Shown here one piece after another: positions 17,200-26,189 of a stretch of 64,000 nt of DNA. Where the stretch lies: assembly GCF_943193175.1 (NCBI RefSeq), contig NZ_CALPDF010000004.1:1-64000 (forward strand). Reading direction: 5' to 3'. The translations under genes were made by a program, and so were the position numbers. Numbering within the stretch: position 1 is the stretch's first letter; every line of letters starts with the position of its first letter. The notes beneath the pieces were generated by a model. The model ran no database searches, was not told where the DNA came from, and was given only the letters and a program-made list of their open reading frames with translations. This DNA comes from Neobacillus muris. Lineage in GTDB: Bacteria > Bacillota > Bacilli > Bacillales > Cytobacillaceae.

Positions 17200-18876
17200 T
17201 TAATGGTCCGTGGTAAACGGCGGTTTTGGATGCGGTCTCCTCCGTTTGACTTCAGATTTTCGAATCGCTTGAAAAAGCGTGATAACTCCCCCAGCCGTCA
17301 TCATGGTAAGTCCTGGGTTATGGTACAGCTGCAAAATTTGCGAACCTGCAATGAATAGCCCGGTTCCGAATATTGCAAGGATAATTTTGTTGGTTTGCCG
17401 GGACTGGCGCATCATCAGTTTCCGTTCATACGCCTTTGATGGCTGGAAACGAATGTCTCCTGATTCAAACTGATCTACTAATTGCACCATTTTCCGTGCG
17501 ATTGGGATCATTTTTACTATCGTTTCTTTTGCTTGATTCAAAATGGTATCTTTTGCCGGATTGATCGTTTCACTTGCAATTACATCTTCCACAAACGGCT
17601 TCGTACTTGTAATTACATCAAACTCACTATCAAGTCCATTGCAAATGCTAATAACGGTCATAACTGCCTTGCCCAAAAAAGTCATCCGGGACGGAATTTG
17701 AAAAGGCTGCTCGTATAGAAATTCCCGCATGCCTTCTAAAAACGCTTCATTATTGATCTCTTCAAAATGAAATTGGCCTGCTGAAAATCCCGAAAGAATG
17801 ACACGAACACTTTTCTTTAATGCGGACATATCAGCATGTTTACGCAAGAAGCCAAGCTGGGCTAATGCTTCCACGATTCCCCCGGCATCTTTCAGGTAAA
17901 TATCCAGAGCTAATTTCACCATATTTGCCCGCATCCCATCCGAAACAGTTCCCACCATTCCAAAATCAATGAAGCAAAGAGTCCCATCCTGTTTTACTAA
18001 CAAATTCCCGGGGTGCGGGTCGGCATGGAAAAATCCATCCTCTAAAAATTGTTTCAAATACGCGATGAAAAGAATCGATGCCAGCTTTTTCTTATCGACA
18101 GCAGTGGCTTTCAATTTGTGTATTTCATTAATTTTCACCCCGTCAATGTATTCCATCACCAAAACCTTACTAGTGGTCAGCTCCCAATAAACAGAGGGTA
18201 CTGCCACACCGGGGAAATCCTGAAACGAGGTTTGAAACCTTTGTAAATTTTTTGCTTCGGTAAGATAGTTTAGTTCATCTGTGATGACTTCCTCAAACTC
18301 ATCATATACATCTTTTAAATCAACAAATTTCCCGATTTTGGTCAATCGTCTGGCGAGAGACGTTAACACCTTCAAGGCCGCTAAATCCAATGTAACAATT
18401 TCTTCAATCCCTGGGCGCATGACCTTAACAGCTGCCTTGTCCCCGTTCGTTAAGATGGCTTTATGAACCTGCCCTAAAGAGGCGGCTGCAACAGGCGTTT
18501 CGTCAAAATGTGCAAATACTTCCGTTACCTTGCCGGAAAGCTCTTGTTCCAATCTGTTGATGACCAATTCTCCAGAAACCGGGGCAGCAGCATCCTGCAG
18601 CTCAGATAAAATATCGGTGTATTCCTTCGGTAAAATATCCACCCGGGAGCTGACGAATTGGCCGAGCTTGATAATCAGGCCGCCAAGTTCTTCTGCTGTT
18701 CTGATAAACTTTCTAGCCTGAGAAGAATAAAGATCTTTAGCCTTTTTAGCTGCTGTTTCTTTAGACAGATGTTTTTTGGTTTTACCCAGCCACCATAACT
18801 GGATAAAAAAACTGATAAACATAAAAAAGATAGTTCGAAATCGTTTGTTTCCCATTAGACGGGCCAATTCACGCAT
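17200..18876 (-). CDS. AarF/ABC1/UbiB family atypical kinase (copy 1)
   Basis: A 558-residue atypical kinase-like protein. The family-specific KxGQ motif is KLGQ (70-73), the Ala-rich nucleotide loop is AAASLGQVHKA (about 130), the catalytic-loop equivalent HADPHPGN is near 285 and the DFG equivalent IDFGMVG near 304. The C-terminus has two hydrophobic stretches, suggesting membrane attachment. UbiB/COQ8 proteins are ATPases needed for ubiquinone synthesis; bacilli make menaquinone only, so the role here is unknown. It lies 53 bases downstream of an AbrB-like gene on the same strand. Confidence 0.9.
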   Translation of the reverse strand: MRELARLMGNKRFRTIFFMFISFFIQLWWLGKTKKHLSKETAAKKAKDLYSSQARKFIRTAEELGGLIIKLGQFVSSRVDILPKEYTDILSELQDAAAPVSGELVINRLEQELSGKVTEVFAHFDETPVAAASLGQVHKAILTNGDKAAVKVMRPGIEEIVTLDLAALKVLTSLARRLTKIGKFVDLKDVYDEFEEVITDELNYLTEAKNLQRFQTSFQDFPGVAVPSVYWELTTSKVLVMEYIDGVKINEIHKLKATAVDKKKLASILFIAYLKQFLEDGFFHADPHPGNLLVKQDGTLCFIDFGMVGTVSDGMRANMVKLALDIYLKDAGGIVEALAQLGFLRKHADMSALKKSVRVILSGFSAGQFHFEEINNEAFLEGMREFLYEQPFQIPSRMTFLGKAVMTVISICNGLDSEFDVITSTKPFVEDVIASETINPAKDTILNQAKETIVKMIPIARKMVQLVDQFESGDIRFQPSKAYERKLMMRQSRQTNKIILAIFGTGLFIAGSQILQLYHNPGLTMMTAGGVITLFQAIRKSEVKRRRPHPKPPFTTDH

Positions 18877-18929
18877 CCTTGTCCACTCCTTTTATCGCTT
18901 ACACAGGACAAGCCTGCGTGCTGCCATTG

Positions 18930-19211
18930 TTAATCCTCTTGTTCCTTGTCTTCCTCTGCCTCAGTCTCGGTTTTCTCAAAGATGTCGCGCGCCATTTTCT
19001 CAAACCGCTTTGATTTGTTAAAGAAGAAATTTGCGAATTTATTGACGATTTCTGATTTAACAAGGATGACGGTGCCTTTTCTTTCATCACCAAATACCAC
19101 AAATTTTTCTCCTGCTTTAATGCCTAATTCTTCTCTTGCTTCCGCTGGAATGACAACCTGGCCCCTTTCGCCCATGCTGGTTGTCCCGAAAATCTTTCCA
19201 TGATTCATCAT
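18930..19211 (-). CDS. AbrB/MazE/SpoVT-domain protein
   Basis: A 93-residue protein with an N-terminal swapped-hairpin AbrB DNA-binding domain (GERGQVVIPAEAREELGIKA, about 14-33) and a Glu-rich acidic C-terminal tail. Such proteins are transition-state-type regulators or antitoxins. No toxin gene is next to it; instead a UbiB-like kinase follows, so it may control that operon. ATG 19211 follows AGGTGATGAACC; the next codon is also ATG. A 7-base inverted repeat about 70 bases upstream could be its own operator. Confidence 0.85.
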   Translation of the reverse strand: MMNHGKIFGTTSMGERGQVVIPAEAREELGIKAGEKFVVFGDERKGTVILVKSEIVNKFANFFFNKSKRFEKMARDIFEKTETEAEEDKEQED

Positions 19212-19279
19212 GGTTCATCACCTCACTTGTATGATAATTCCTACTTTTCATACGAACCATACATTTCACACAATATACA

Positions 19280-19299
19280 TATGACATTATTGTGTCATA
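19280..19299. promoter_or_regulatory. inverted repeat upstream of AbrB-like gene
   Basis: TATGACA (19280-19286) and TGTCATA (19293-19299) are perfect complements separated by six bases, between the AbrB-like start and the bdbC terminator. It is a candidate binding site, possibly for autoregulation; no factor can be named. Confidence 0.35.
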
Positions 19300-19302
19300 G
19301 AA

Positions 19303-19331
19303 AAAGAGGATGACCATGAGTCACCCTCTTT
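19303..19331 (-). terminator. terminator of bdbD-bdbC
   Basis: On the minus strand AAAGAGGGTGAC and GTCATCCTCTTT pair with one mismatch, followed by TTC and T-rich sequence. The bdbC stop lies in the stem. Confidence 0.75.
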
Positions 19332-19731
19332 TATGAGTGCGTGCCAAGACTGCCAAACTAATTGTGATAATTGTGAAAGCGGCAAAAGCAAGTATCGGGA
19401 TGGTAATAAAGCCGAGCCAATTGATATAATCCTGGGAACACGGAACTCCTGATGTGCACATTTCAAATTGCCGTAAATAAGGAATTTTTTGCAGAAGTGT
19501 ATGGTAACCGGAAATCATCATGCCAATGATGGACAACGGCAGCACATACCGATAAATCCCTGTATCATTCCGATAGGCAGCAATACCAAGTATGATTGCT
19601 AATGGATACATAAAGATTCGCTGGTACCAGCAAAGAGTGCACGGGATAAAATGCATGACTTCACTAAAGTACAAACTGCCTAATGTTGCAGCAATTGAAG
19701 CAATCCAAGCTAGAAGTAAAGATTTATTCAT
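19321..19731 (-). CDS. bdbC: thiol-disulfide oxidoreductase BdbC (DsbB-like)
   Basis: A 136-residue membrane protein with four hydrophobic segments that re-oxidises the thiol oxidase BdbD and passes electrons to quinone. The first cysteine pair, CTLC, is near residues 32-35, and the second pair (Cys in EMCTSGVPCS) is near 92-98. ATG 19731 is chosen since AAGGAG (inside the end of bdbD) lies ahead of it and it starts one base after the bdbD stop. BdbC/BdbD are needed for disulfides in exported proteins, for example in competence. Confidence 0.92.
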   Translation of the reverse strand: MNKSLLLAWIASIAATLGSLYFSEVMHFIPCTLCWYQRIFMYPLAIILGIAAYRNDTGIYRYVLPLSIIGMMISGYHTLLQKIPYLRQFEMCTSGVPCSQDYINWLGFITIPILAFAAFTIITISLAVLARTHKRG

Positions 19732-19732
19732 G

Positions 19733-20449
19733 TTATTTCTCCTTAGCTGCTGATTCAACCATTTCTTTTAAATCGTCAATGGTTTGGCCAGTAAACTTCT
19801 CTCCGTTGACAAACAAGGTAGGCGTTCCTGTTACATTAAGCTCCTTAGCTAAATCCATATCCTTTTTCCAGGCATCCGTTGATTTTTCTGCGTTAAAATG
19901 TTTGACCACCTTGTCCACTTCTTCGTCACTGGCCACTTCCTTTAACGTATCCGTTAAAAATTGTTCCGTAAAGTAATCCATTTTTTCATATTTGGTATCT
20001 TCCGGCTGTTTTTCATAAAGAAGCTCGTGGAATTTCCAAAACGTTTCATTCCCCAGCTCATGAAAAACGGATTCAGCAAATTTAGCTGAACGTTCCGAAT
20101 CGACATTAATAAACGAATCATTCATAAAATACAGTTTTGCTTTGCCGGTATCAACCAGCTCTTTTTGTATAACTGGAATGGCTGTTTCAGCTAAACTTTT
20201 GCAGGCAGGGCATTTATAATCCCCAAACTCGAGGATGGAGACGGGGGCTGACTTATCCCCTAAAAATGGCTGACTGCTATAATCAATTTCCGATGCTTCT
20301 TGGTCTGACTCTTGTTCTTGCTTGTCCGAAAGATTGCCGAAAAGAATTAAGGCTAAGACCCCAACTGCAATCAAACCAATAACCCAAAAAATAAATTTCG
20401 AAGACGAACCATTGTTTTCCTTCTTCACACTGTTCTTTCGATTTGCCAT
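19733..20449 (-). CDS. bdbD: thiol-disulfide oxidoreductase BdbD (DsbA-like)
   Basis: A 238-residue extracytoplasmic disulfide-forming protein. It has a positive N-terminus, one membrane anchor (about 19-42), an acidic Gln/Glu-rich linker, then a DsbA-type thioredoxin fold with active site CPAC (about 75-78) in FGDYKCPACKS and the cis-proline loop TGTPTLF near 211. It is followed after one base by bdbC, its redox partner, confirming the assignment. ATG follows AAGGAG. Confidence 0.93.
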   Translation of the reverse strand: MANRKNSVKKENNGSSSKFIFWVIGLIAVGVLALILFGNLSDKQEQESDQEASEIDYSSQPFLGDKSAPVSILEFGDYKCPACKSLAETAIPVIQKELVDTGKAKLYFMNDSFINVDSERSAKFAESVFHELGNETFWKFHELLYEKQPEDTKYEKMDYFTEQFLTDTLKEVASDEEVDKVVKHFNAEKSTDAWKKDMDLAKELNVTGTPTLFVNGEKFTGQTIDDLKEMVESAAKEK

Positions 20450-20749
20450 AATCAGACTCCTTCTATCATAAACTATTGGAAAATGGAATAACCTTGTATT
20501 CTGTATCCAGTTAGTTTAAATATCACTTATCCTGCAAAATATTGCAAATAAAAGGTTCTTATCCATTTTAGAACACTTCAGTCAGGAAAAAAGCACCAGT
20601 TTTTTCCCCCTTAGTTCTAGTATAGATCTACCATTTAGCTTTCCTTCATTGCATAAAATTACAATCAACTTGACTGAAATTATCCAATCAACTATCCTTA
20701 AGTTTAATGGGAATATTCTGAAAATAATATAATTAAGGGAGTGGCAGGT

Positions 20750-22297
20750 TTGGTTGTTTCCATTAAAGATCAAATGAATCAGCTAATCCGGCTGGCTGGT
20801 TTAGAGATTTATAACCATCGAAAAGAGATTAGGCAGGAGTGGGAGGACCTGATAAACGGGCTCAACCGCCGAAGAACGATGATTGACGTTAGCTCTGAGG
20901 AACAGCGGATTCTCCTCCAATTTAATCAGTTATTTTGGAGCTTAATCCCCAAATTTAATACAGAAGAGGATATAAATGAAGTCCTTCGCCAGCTCCAATC
21001 AGATTGGGAAACCATTAACCGCAGCATACTTCAGCCGCATAAACTAATGCTTCTGATCACTTTGTTGGAGCAGCTGGCTCAAAAAACAATTAACGTGCAT
21101 GGAAAAAATGACATCCATGTCCATCAATCAATTCAACAATTCTTCTCGCTGGTCCTCCAGCACCTGCTTGTTGAAAGCAGCAGCCATTATCTTACAATTG
21201 AAGACTTTTTCAACAAAATGATTGATACGGAAGACAGCCCCTTCCTTTGGTTTGCAAAAATACTTAGTACAGACAAAGGAATTTTAATCAGTCGTTTCGT
21301 GGCCAATTTACGTTTGGAAATTGATGAAACCTATCAAAAAATGGTCGCCTCGCTTCAAGGCCCATCCATCGAACTGTTATCAGAAGCTATTCTGCGATTA
21401 TTATCCGATTCATTGCCAGAAGCTGACCTGGAAGTTGTCCCAGTGGCATCTGATAAGGAAAGCTATATATACTGCCTTACAAAATCGGAAAGCGAAAAAT
21501 TCAAACCAGTCCTTTCCCTATTGCTCCATATGTTCGAAGAGAATGAAAAGATATCCGAGGTTCTTGAAATTAAGAATGATTGGAAAGACTCCCTAATATT
21601 ATTTGATGAGTGGATTATGCTTGCCCGTAATTTTCAAGAAGCAATCGAAAATGTTGTAAGCGGATTCACAAAATACCTTCCCTTTGAGCGGGCCGCCTTG
21701 TTTTATTATACAAAAACAGAGACCGGCGAAGATATTGGTTTGGGTGTTATGGGGCACAAAATTGCAACGAAGGAAATTCGCAGTATCCGTGAAAACCTGG
21801 TTAACTTGCCGCAAATAACAAAAACGCTGCTGCATATCCAGCCATTATATCTTCCCAATGCAGAGGCTGTGCTGCCAAAGCGGTTTGTCCAGCAATTCCG
21901 TTTAGAGTCATTGGTGATTGTTCCGATTTATAGCGCCTTTACCCAGCAAATCCTTGGCGCTGTCTTTTTAGACCAGGGAGAAGGAGAAAAATTCGCCATA
22001 TCGACTGCCATGCTGTCTGTCATCACGAAATTTGGCCAGCATGCCGGAGAAATCCTCGCGAAATATTCCACAGCTAAAGAAAATATTTGGTCTGTAACGA
22101 ACAAAACGCTGCTTTCAAATCGGGAAATTGAAATTCTCAAATTAATGGCTGAAGGGAAAACGATCGATGAAGCAGCTGAGCTGTTATTTTTAAGCAAATA
22201 CACCGTCCGTGATTATATTACCATCATCAAGAAAAAGCTCAATGCCCAAAATCGGACTCAAGCGATTGCCGAGGCGATTCGGCAGGGATTTATTTGA
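20750..22297 (+). CDS. GAF-domain LuxR-type transcriptional regulator
   Basis: A 515-residue regulator. The C-terminal 65 residues form a LuxR/FixJ helix-turn-helix (LSNREIEILKLMAEGKT, then LFLSKYTVRDYITIIKKKL). A GAF-like sensor domain covers about 295-440, and the first 290 residues are helical with no recognised domain. There is no receiver domain, so it is not a classic response regulator. GTG at 20741 is too close to AAGGGAG; TTG 20750 has proper spacing and is preferred. It stands alone before a strong terminator. The ligand and targets are unknown. Confidence 0.8.
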   Translation: MVVSIKDQMNQLIRLAGLEIYNHRKEIRQEWEDLINGLNRRRTMIDVSSEEQRILLQFNQLFWSLIPKFNTEEDINEVLRQLQSDWETINRSILQPHKLMLLITLLEQLAQKTINVHGKNDIHVHQSIQQFFSLVLQHLLVESSSHYLTIEDFFNKMIDTEDSPFLWFAKILSTDKGILISRFVANLRLEIDETYQKMVASLQGPSIELLSEAILRLLSDSLPEADLEVVPVASDKESYIYCLTKSESEKFKPVLSLLLHMFEENEKISEVLEIKNDWKDSLILFDEWIMLARNFQEAIENVVSGFTKYLPFERAALFYYTKTETGEDIGLGVMGHKIATKEIRSIRENLVNLPQITKTLLHIQPLYLPNAEAVLPKRFVQQFRLESLVIVPIYSAFTQQILGAVFLDQGEGEKFAISTAMLSVITKFGQHAGEILAKYSTAKENIWSVTNKTLLSNREIEILKLMAEGKTIDEAAELLFLSKYTVRDYITIIKKKLNAQNRTQAIAEAIRQGFI

Positions 22298-22303
22298 TCA
22301 ATA

Positions 22304-22345
22304 GGGCTGACTTATAAGGGGACTGCCCCCTTATAAGTCAGCCCC
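22304..22345. terminator. long bidirectional terminator hairpin
   Basis: GGGCTGACTTATAAGGG (22304-22320) is complementary to CCCTTATAAGTCAGCCC, giving a stem of about 17 pairs and a short loop, ending in TTTTCC. It lies between convergent genes. The long perfect stem with GGGCTGAC ends resembles dispersed Bacillaceae palindromes. Confidence 0.85.
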
Positions 22346-22355
22346 TTTTCCAAAA

Positions 22356-22781
22356 TTACGAAGAACTGTTCATTGGATTTTGCTGTACATGTTCCAAAAT
22401 AGTTTGCAGCTTCTCCTCTATCGCTGCCATCCGGTATTCGAGCTTTTCTAATCTTTGGATTTCTCCGGAATTGTCATGGCCAGCCGCGATTTGGCCGTTA
22501 ACTGACCGCACACTGATCAGTTCCTCCCACCGGTCTTTCATATCGTATTTAGTTTTTAACAGCCACATGACCATATCCTTTGTTGAAAAATCGTCCAGAA
22601 ATACGTCCATAATGGCATCCTTAAAGGTTTCCCGTTTCCCCTGAGCGCCGTGATCTTTTCCATAGAGCAAATGTTTTTCTATGATTTGATTAATTTGGGG
22701 ATTATTAGGTCCTCCGCTTTGCGCATAGAATGCTTTGATTCGCTCGTTCATCGTCTTTTTCTCTTCATCCTGATTATGCAT
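22356..22781 (-). CDS. conserved-looking small helical protein, unknown function
   Basis: A 141-residue soluble protein I do not recognise. The first 90 residues are charged and helical (FYAQSGGPNNPQINQIIEKH); the C-terminus (about 108-132) shows heptad-like Leu/Ile spacing (IQRLEKLEYRMAAIEEKLQTI) suggesting a coiled coil. ATG has GGGAGG eight bases upstream. It starts 30 bases after the UbiB-like kinase on the same strand, so it is the third gene of the SCP2-UbiB operon. Placement suggests an accessory role, like the coiled-coil UbiK with UbiJ in proteobacteria; this is analogy only. Confidence 0.7.
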   Translation of the reverse strand: MHNQDEEKKTMNERIKAFYAQSGGPNNPQINQIIEKHLLYGKDHGAQGKRETFKDAIMDVFLDDFSTKDMVMWLLKTKYDMKDRWEELISVRSVNGQIAAGHDNSGEIQRLEKLEYRMAAIEEKLQTILEHVQQNPMNSSS

Positions 22782-22811
22782 ACCGGACCTCCCTTCGCAA
22801 AGTATTTTAGG

Positions 22812-24566
22812 TTAAAAAAGGGATCGTGATTTTCGGGTCCTCCATATTCGCCACAGTAGGAAAATCGATAAAAATCCCCCGGCGATCAGCCCGATACTGG
22901 CAATGGATTGTTTGTTCAGCCCCCATATCTTTATTTCCGGCATATTGCTCATCATTAAGCCGACTGCAATCAAAAGCGCTGAAACCAGCATCGCCAACGC
23001 TAGCCGGTTAACCATTTGGCTGGCGATGTTGGCCGTTTGCTTTTCCAGCTTTACATGTGCTGTCATCCGAAAATCATTATAGTATAAATGCTCTAAAACT
23101 TTATTGATTCTTCTTGGCACCGTTCCGGCCAGTTTGACAATTTCCGTAATCCAGGCGGCATTCGCCCGGTAATTAAACCTTCTGCCGACTACTCCCTTCA
23201 TAACGGCAGCATCCGCCGATTCCACCACATGGTGATAGGAAACCTCAGGGCAAATCCATCTTGCCGTTCCTTCTGTTGCGGAAAATGCTTTGGCCCATAG
23301 AGCGAGACCGTTAGGGATTTTGCAGTAATTCATCATGCCTATATTAATAATCTCAAGCACCAGCCTCCCCCAGTTATACTTGTCGGCCTGGTTACTGTTC
23401 ACATAATTTAAAAACATCGCCCGATATTGGTCTCTTAATTTGACCGTATCTGTATAGATGGTTGGAATGACAACATCCATCGCACATTCCGCTGCGTCCT
23501 CTGCCTGATTTAACCTTGTATGCATCAAAAAGCGGAAAATAGCCTGGGTATGCATCGTATCCATTTTTCCGACCATTCCAAAATCAATCGGCACTGCTTT
23601 TCTCGTTTTCTTGCAAATTAAAATATTAGAGCCATGGGCATCTGCATGATAATTGCCATTCATGAATGACTCGATATAATAATGGGCCAAATCAAGCATA
23701 ATCATCATGCGTTCTTCAAAGGTATAAAAATCAACCGGAAAATCCTTGATCGTCCAGCCATCGATAAATTCCATCACTAATACATTTTGGGTTGCATGAT
23801 ACACTTCTGGGACACGGAGCCACTCAAACCGGTCACCAGCGGCTTTTTCATGCTCCTTCATCGTCCTTGCCTCTCTCTCTAAATTCAATTCATTCATCGA
23901 ACCGCTATAGTAGTCATTGACAAGTTCAATCAAGTCAAGCGAAGCGGCAACTTCCACTGGAAGCTTTTTCTGCAGGCGGCCGGCCCATTTCTTGATGATG
24001 GAAATATCGGTTTGAAATAATTTTTCAACGGTTGGGCGCAGCACCTTTACGGCGGCCTCCTGACCCGTCCGCAATTTTGCCCGATAAACCTGTGCGAGAG
24101 AAGCTGAACCGATTGGCTCAGGGTCTACCCAATCAAATATGGACAAACCGCCATGAAGATCGGTCTCTATGATATATTTAATGAAATCGAAATCAATTGG
24201 AGGCACTTTATCGAGCAGCTGCTCCAGCTCCAGTGTAATTTCCTCAGGCAGCACATCATTTCTGGTAACAAGCACCTGTCCAAGCTTAATAAAGGCCGGA
24301 CCTAATTCTTCAAAGGCCAGCCGCAGCCGGCGCCCGATTCTCCGCAGCTTTTCGCTTTCTTCATGGGACCGTGATGCATTGCGCAAATAGCGGAATGCGT
24401 TTGAATCCTTTATCAAATACCCCAAACCATGCTTGGTAATGACACTGACAATTTTCCTCTGGCGTTTATCCTTTGTTATGGCAGCCCGCTCCATTTGAAT
24501 CTTGTCCCGAACTCTATCCATCTCTGATTCTAGCAGCTCTGCTTTTTTCACTTCCGCAAATGCCAT
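22812..24566 (-). CDS. AarF/ABC1/UbiB family atypical kinase (copy 2)
   Basis: A 584-residue UbiB-like protein. KxGQ is KLGQ (94-97), the Ala-rich loop is GSASLAQVYRA (about 152), the catalytic-loop equivalent is HADAHGSNIL (rather than the common HADPHPGN) and IDFGMVGKM follows. Two hydrophobic segments at the C-terminus (about 522-545 and 553-575) suggest a membrane anchor. It diverges clearly from the copy at 17.2 kb. The gene lies 27 bases after an SCP2-like gene and 30 bases before a small helical gene. Family members act as ATPases that help lipid-soluble quinone precursors leave the membrane; the substrate in this organism is unknown. Confidence 0.9.
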   Translation of the reverse strand: MAFAEVKKAELLESEMDRVRDKIQMERAAITKDKRQRKIVSVITKHGLGYLIKDSNAFRYLRNASRSHEESEKLRRIGRRLRLAFEELGPAFIKLGQVLVTRNDVLPEEITLELEQLLDKVPPIDFDFIKYIIETDLHGGLSIFDWVDPEPIGSASLAQVYRAKLRTGQEAAVKVLRPTVEKLFQTDISIIKKWAGRLQKKLPVEVAASLDLIELVNDYYSGSMNELNLEREARTMKEHEKAAGDRFEWLRVPEVYHATQNVLVMEFIDGWTIKDFPVDFYTFEERMMIMLDLAHYYIESFMNGNYHADAHGSNILICKKTRKAVPIDFGMVGKMDTMHTQAIFRFLMHTRLNQAEDAAECAMDVVIPTIYTDTVKLRDQYRAMFLNYVNSNQADKYNWGRLVLEIINIGMMNYCKIPNGLALWAKAFSATEGTARWICPEVSYHHVVESADAAVMKGVVGRRFNYRANAAWITEIVKLAGTVPRRINKVLEHLYYNDFRMTAHVKLEKQTANIASQMVNRLALAMLVSALLIAVGLMMSNMPEIKIWGLNKQSIASIGLIAGGFLSIFLLWRIWRTRKSRSLF

Positions 24567-24593
24567 GATTATGGCCTCCTTTCCAAAGCCTTC

Positions 24594-25028
24594 TTAACCT
24601 ATTACCAGCTCATTTCTGCCCGTATTCAGCAAGTATTCACGATATTTTGGATACCAGATTTTTAATTGTGGGACTACCTTTAAAGCCTTTGATAGCGGGC
24701 CCTTTGATTCTATTTGTTTTCGGGCAAGCGCTGGGGTCAATTCTATCTCCCCCAGCCAGAACTTATGGCCAATATCGACATCCATCTCAAAAATTAGTTC
24801 AGGGTTCAGATCCGTTTCGCCAAAAACGACATCAATCCCGCCATCATCGCTTTCCATCCAAGTCATCTTTGCCTCTGGCTTATGATAAATGTATTGGACA
24901 AGTGCATTATGAGTATCTGATTTCATATAAGATCTCATAATCGATTTCGCTTCTTCTGAGCCCTTGACTAGCTTAAAAAATTCATCATAAATCTCATATA
25001 ATTCATCCGCTGATTGAAATACTGGCAT
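24594..25028 (-). CDS. SCP2 sterol-carrier-like lipid-binding protein
   Basis: A 144-residue protein whose pattern fits the SCP2 fold: a mixed helix/strand domain with DDGGIDVVFGETDLNPELIF (about 60-79) and the later FWLGEIELTPALARKQI, then a helical end KVVPQLKIWYPKYREYL. SCP2 domains hold hydrophobic ligands in a tunnel. No signal peptide is present. ATG follows TAGGAGGAAATAGAA. It is first in an operon with a UbiB-like kinase, which recalls UbiJ (SCP2 domain) with UbiB in proteobacteria. The fold call rests on visual comparison. Confidence 0.72.
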   Translation of the reverse strand: MPVFQSADELYEIYDEFFKLVKGSEEAKSIMRSYMKSDTHNALVQYIYHKPEAKMTWMESDDGGIDVVFGETDLNPELIFEMDVDIGHKFWLGEIELTPALARKQIESKGPLSKALKVVPQLKIWYPKYREYLLNTGRNELVIG

Positions 25029-25257
25029 TTCTATTTCCTCCTAAATATCTTTTTAATTCTGGCACCTGTTAGAATTAATATCCATATCACTATTTTAATT
25101 TTCAGACAATTATAGATAAATAACGTAAAAATTCGGGTAGGCAACCCGATACTAGACGGGGATCCCCATTTAAAAACCGATTCTTTACGGATTTTGCAAA
25201 CCCTTTCAAAGCATTATAGTAAGACCATAATCATGTATGCAGAATGGAGGCAATGGA

Positions 25258-26160
25258 ATGGAAATGAAGGGTTTAAAAAAAAGCCATGAACAATTTCAAT
25301 CTTCTTCAGACAAGCTATTAGACTGGGACCACCCCATGTATAAGCTATATGAAAAAGCTAAAAAATTCGGCGGCTGGAATCCAAAGGATATCGATTTTTC
25401 TGTTGACCGTGAGAACTTCGCTAAGGCCTCCCCAAAAGAGCAGGCGCTTATTGCCCAACTTGTGGCCATGTTTGGTGCCGGGGAAGAAGCGGTCACACTA
25501 GACTTTCTGCCAGTTATGTACACAATGGCCAATGAAGGGCGCTTAGAGGACACAATCTACTTAACCACATTTTTATATGAAGAAGCCAAGCATACGGAAT
25601 TTTTTGCGAGATGGCGCCAGGAGGTTGGACTGACCGAGGATTTGACGAAATATCACTCTGATAACTATAAAAAGGTATTTTATGAAAAATTGCCTGAAGC
25701 CATGAATGCCTTATATACGGATAATTCTCCTCAAGCTCAAATCCGGGCGCTCACTACGTATCATATGGTAGTGGAAGGCATGCTTGCTGAATCCGGTTAT
25801 CATTCGTTCCGGCTTGGATTCCAGGCAAGCGGGCTGATACCAGGAATCATTGCAGGAATTAAAAATTTAAGCCGGGATGAGGGCCGTCACATTGGCTTCG
25901 GAACCTACAGCATCCAACGGTTGATTGCACAGGACCCTAAACTATATGATGTGTTTTCACAGACAATGGATGATCTTTTGCCTTATGCAATCGGATTGAT
26001 TAATGATACATTGGAAATAACAGAAGGCGAGCATATGTATGGAGTGGATTGGTCACAAATGACGGATTATGCGGTATCCCAATACACACGCCGGGAAGCA
26101 GCCATTTCCCGCGCCATGAAGCATTGGGATGAATATAAGGAAATTGAGGAAGATGCATGA
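25258..26160 (+). CDS. R2-like ligand-binding oxidase (R2lox)
   Basis: A 300-residue ferritin-like protein of the R2lox group, related to ribonucleotide reductase R2 but with a Mn/Fe centre and a bound long-chain fatty acid. All metal ligands are present: Glu76, Glu109, His112, Glu173, Glu208, His211. Val79 and Tyr168, the pair that forms the ether cross-link in the Geobacillus kaustophilus protein, are also present. Spacing matches that protein closely. ATG 25258 follows AATGGAGG by eight bases; an upstream ATG at 25237 precedes the ribosome binding site. The physiological reaction is not known. It is divergent from the SCP2-UbiB operon and shares its 229-base control region. Confidence 0.9.
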   Translation: MEMKGLKKSHEQFQSSSDKLLDWDHPMYKLYEKAKKFGGWNPKDIDFSVDRENFAKASPKEQALIAQLVAMFGAGEEAVTLDFLPVMYTMANEGRLEDTIYLTTFLYEEAKHTEFFARWRQEVGLTEDLTKYHSDNYKKVFYEKLPEAMNALYTDNSPQAQIRALTTYHMVVEGMLAESGYHSFRLGFQASGLIPGIIAGIKNLSRDEGRHIGFGTYSIQRLIAQDPKLYDVFSQTMDDLLPYAIGLINDTLEITEGEHMYGVDWSQMTDYAVSQYTRREAAISRAMKHWDEYKEIEEDA

Positions 26161-26189
26161 AACGTGCTATTTATGTGCGGCAGTTGAAG

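Noticed and set aside
25131-25149. Hairpin with CGGGT/ACCCG arms upstream of R2lox as a terminator
   Set aside because: No T tract follows on either strand and it lies between divergent genes; it may be a regulatory hairpin but is too short to call.
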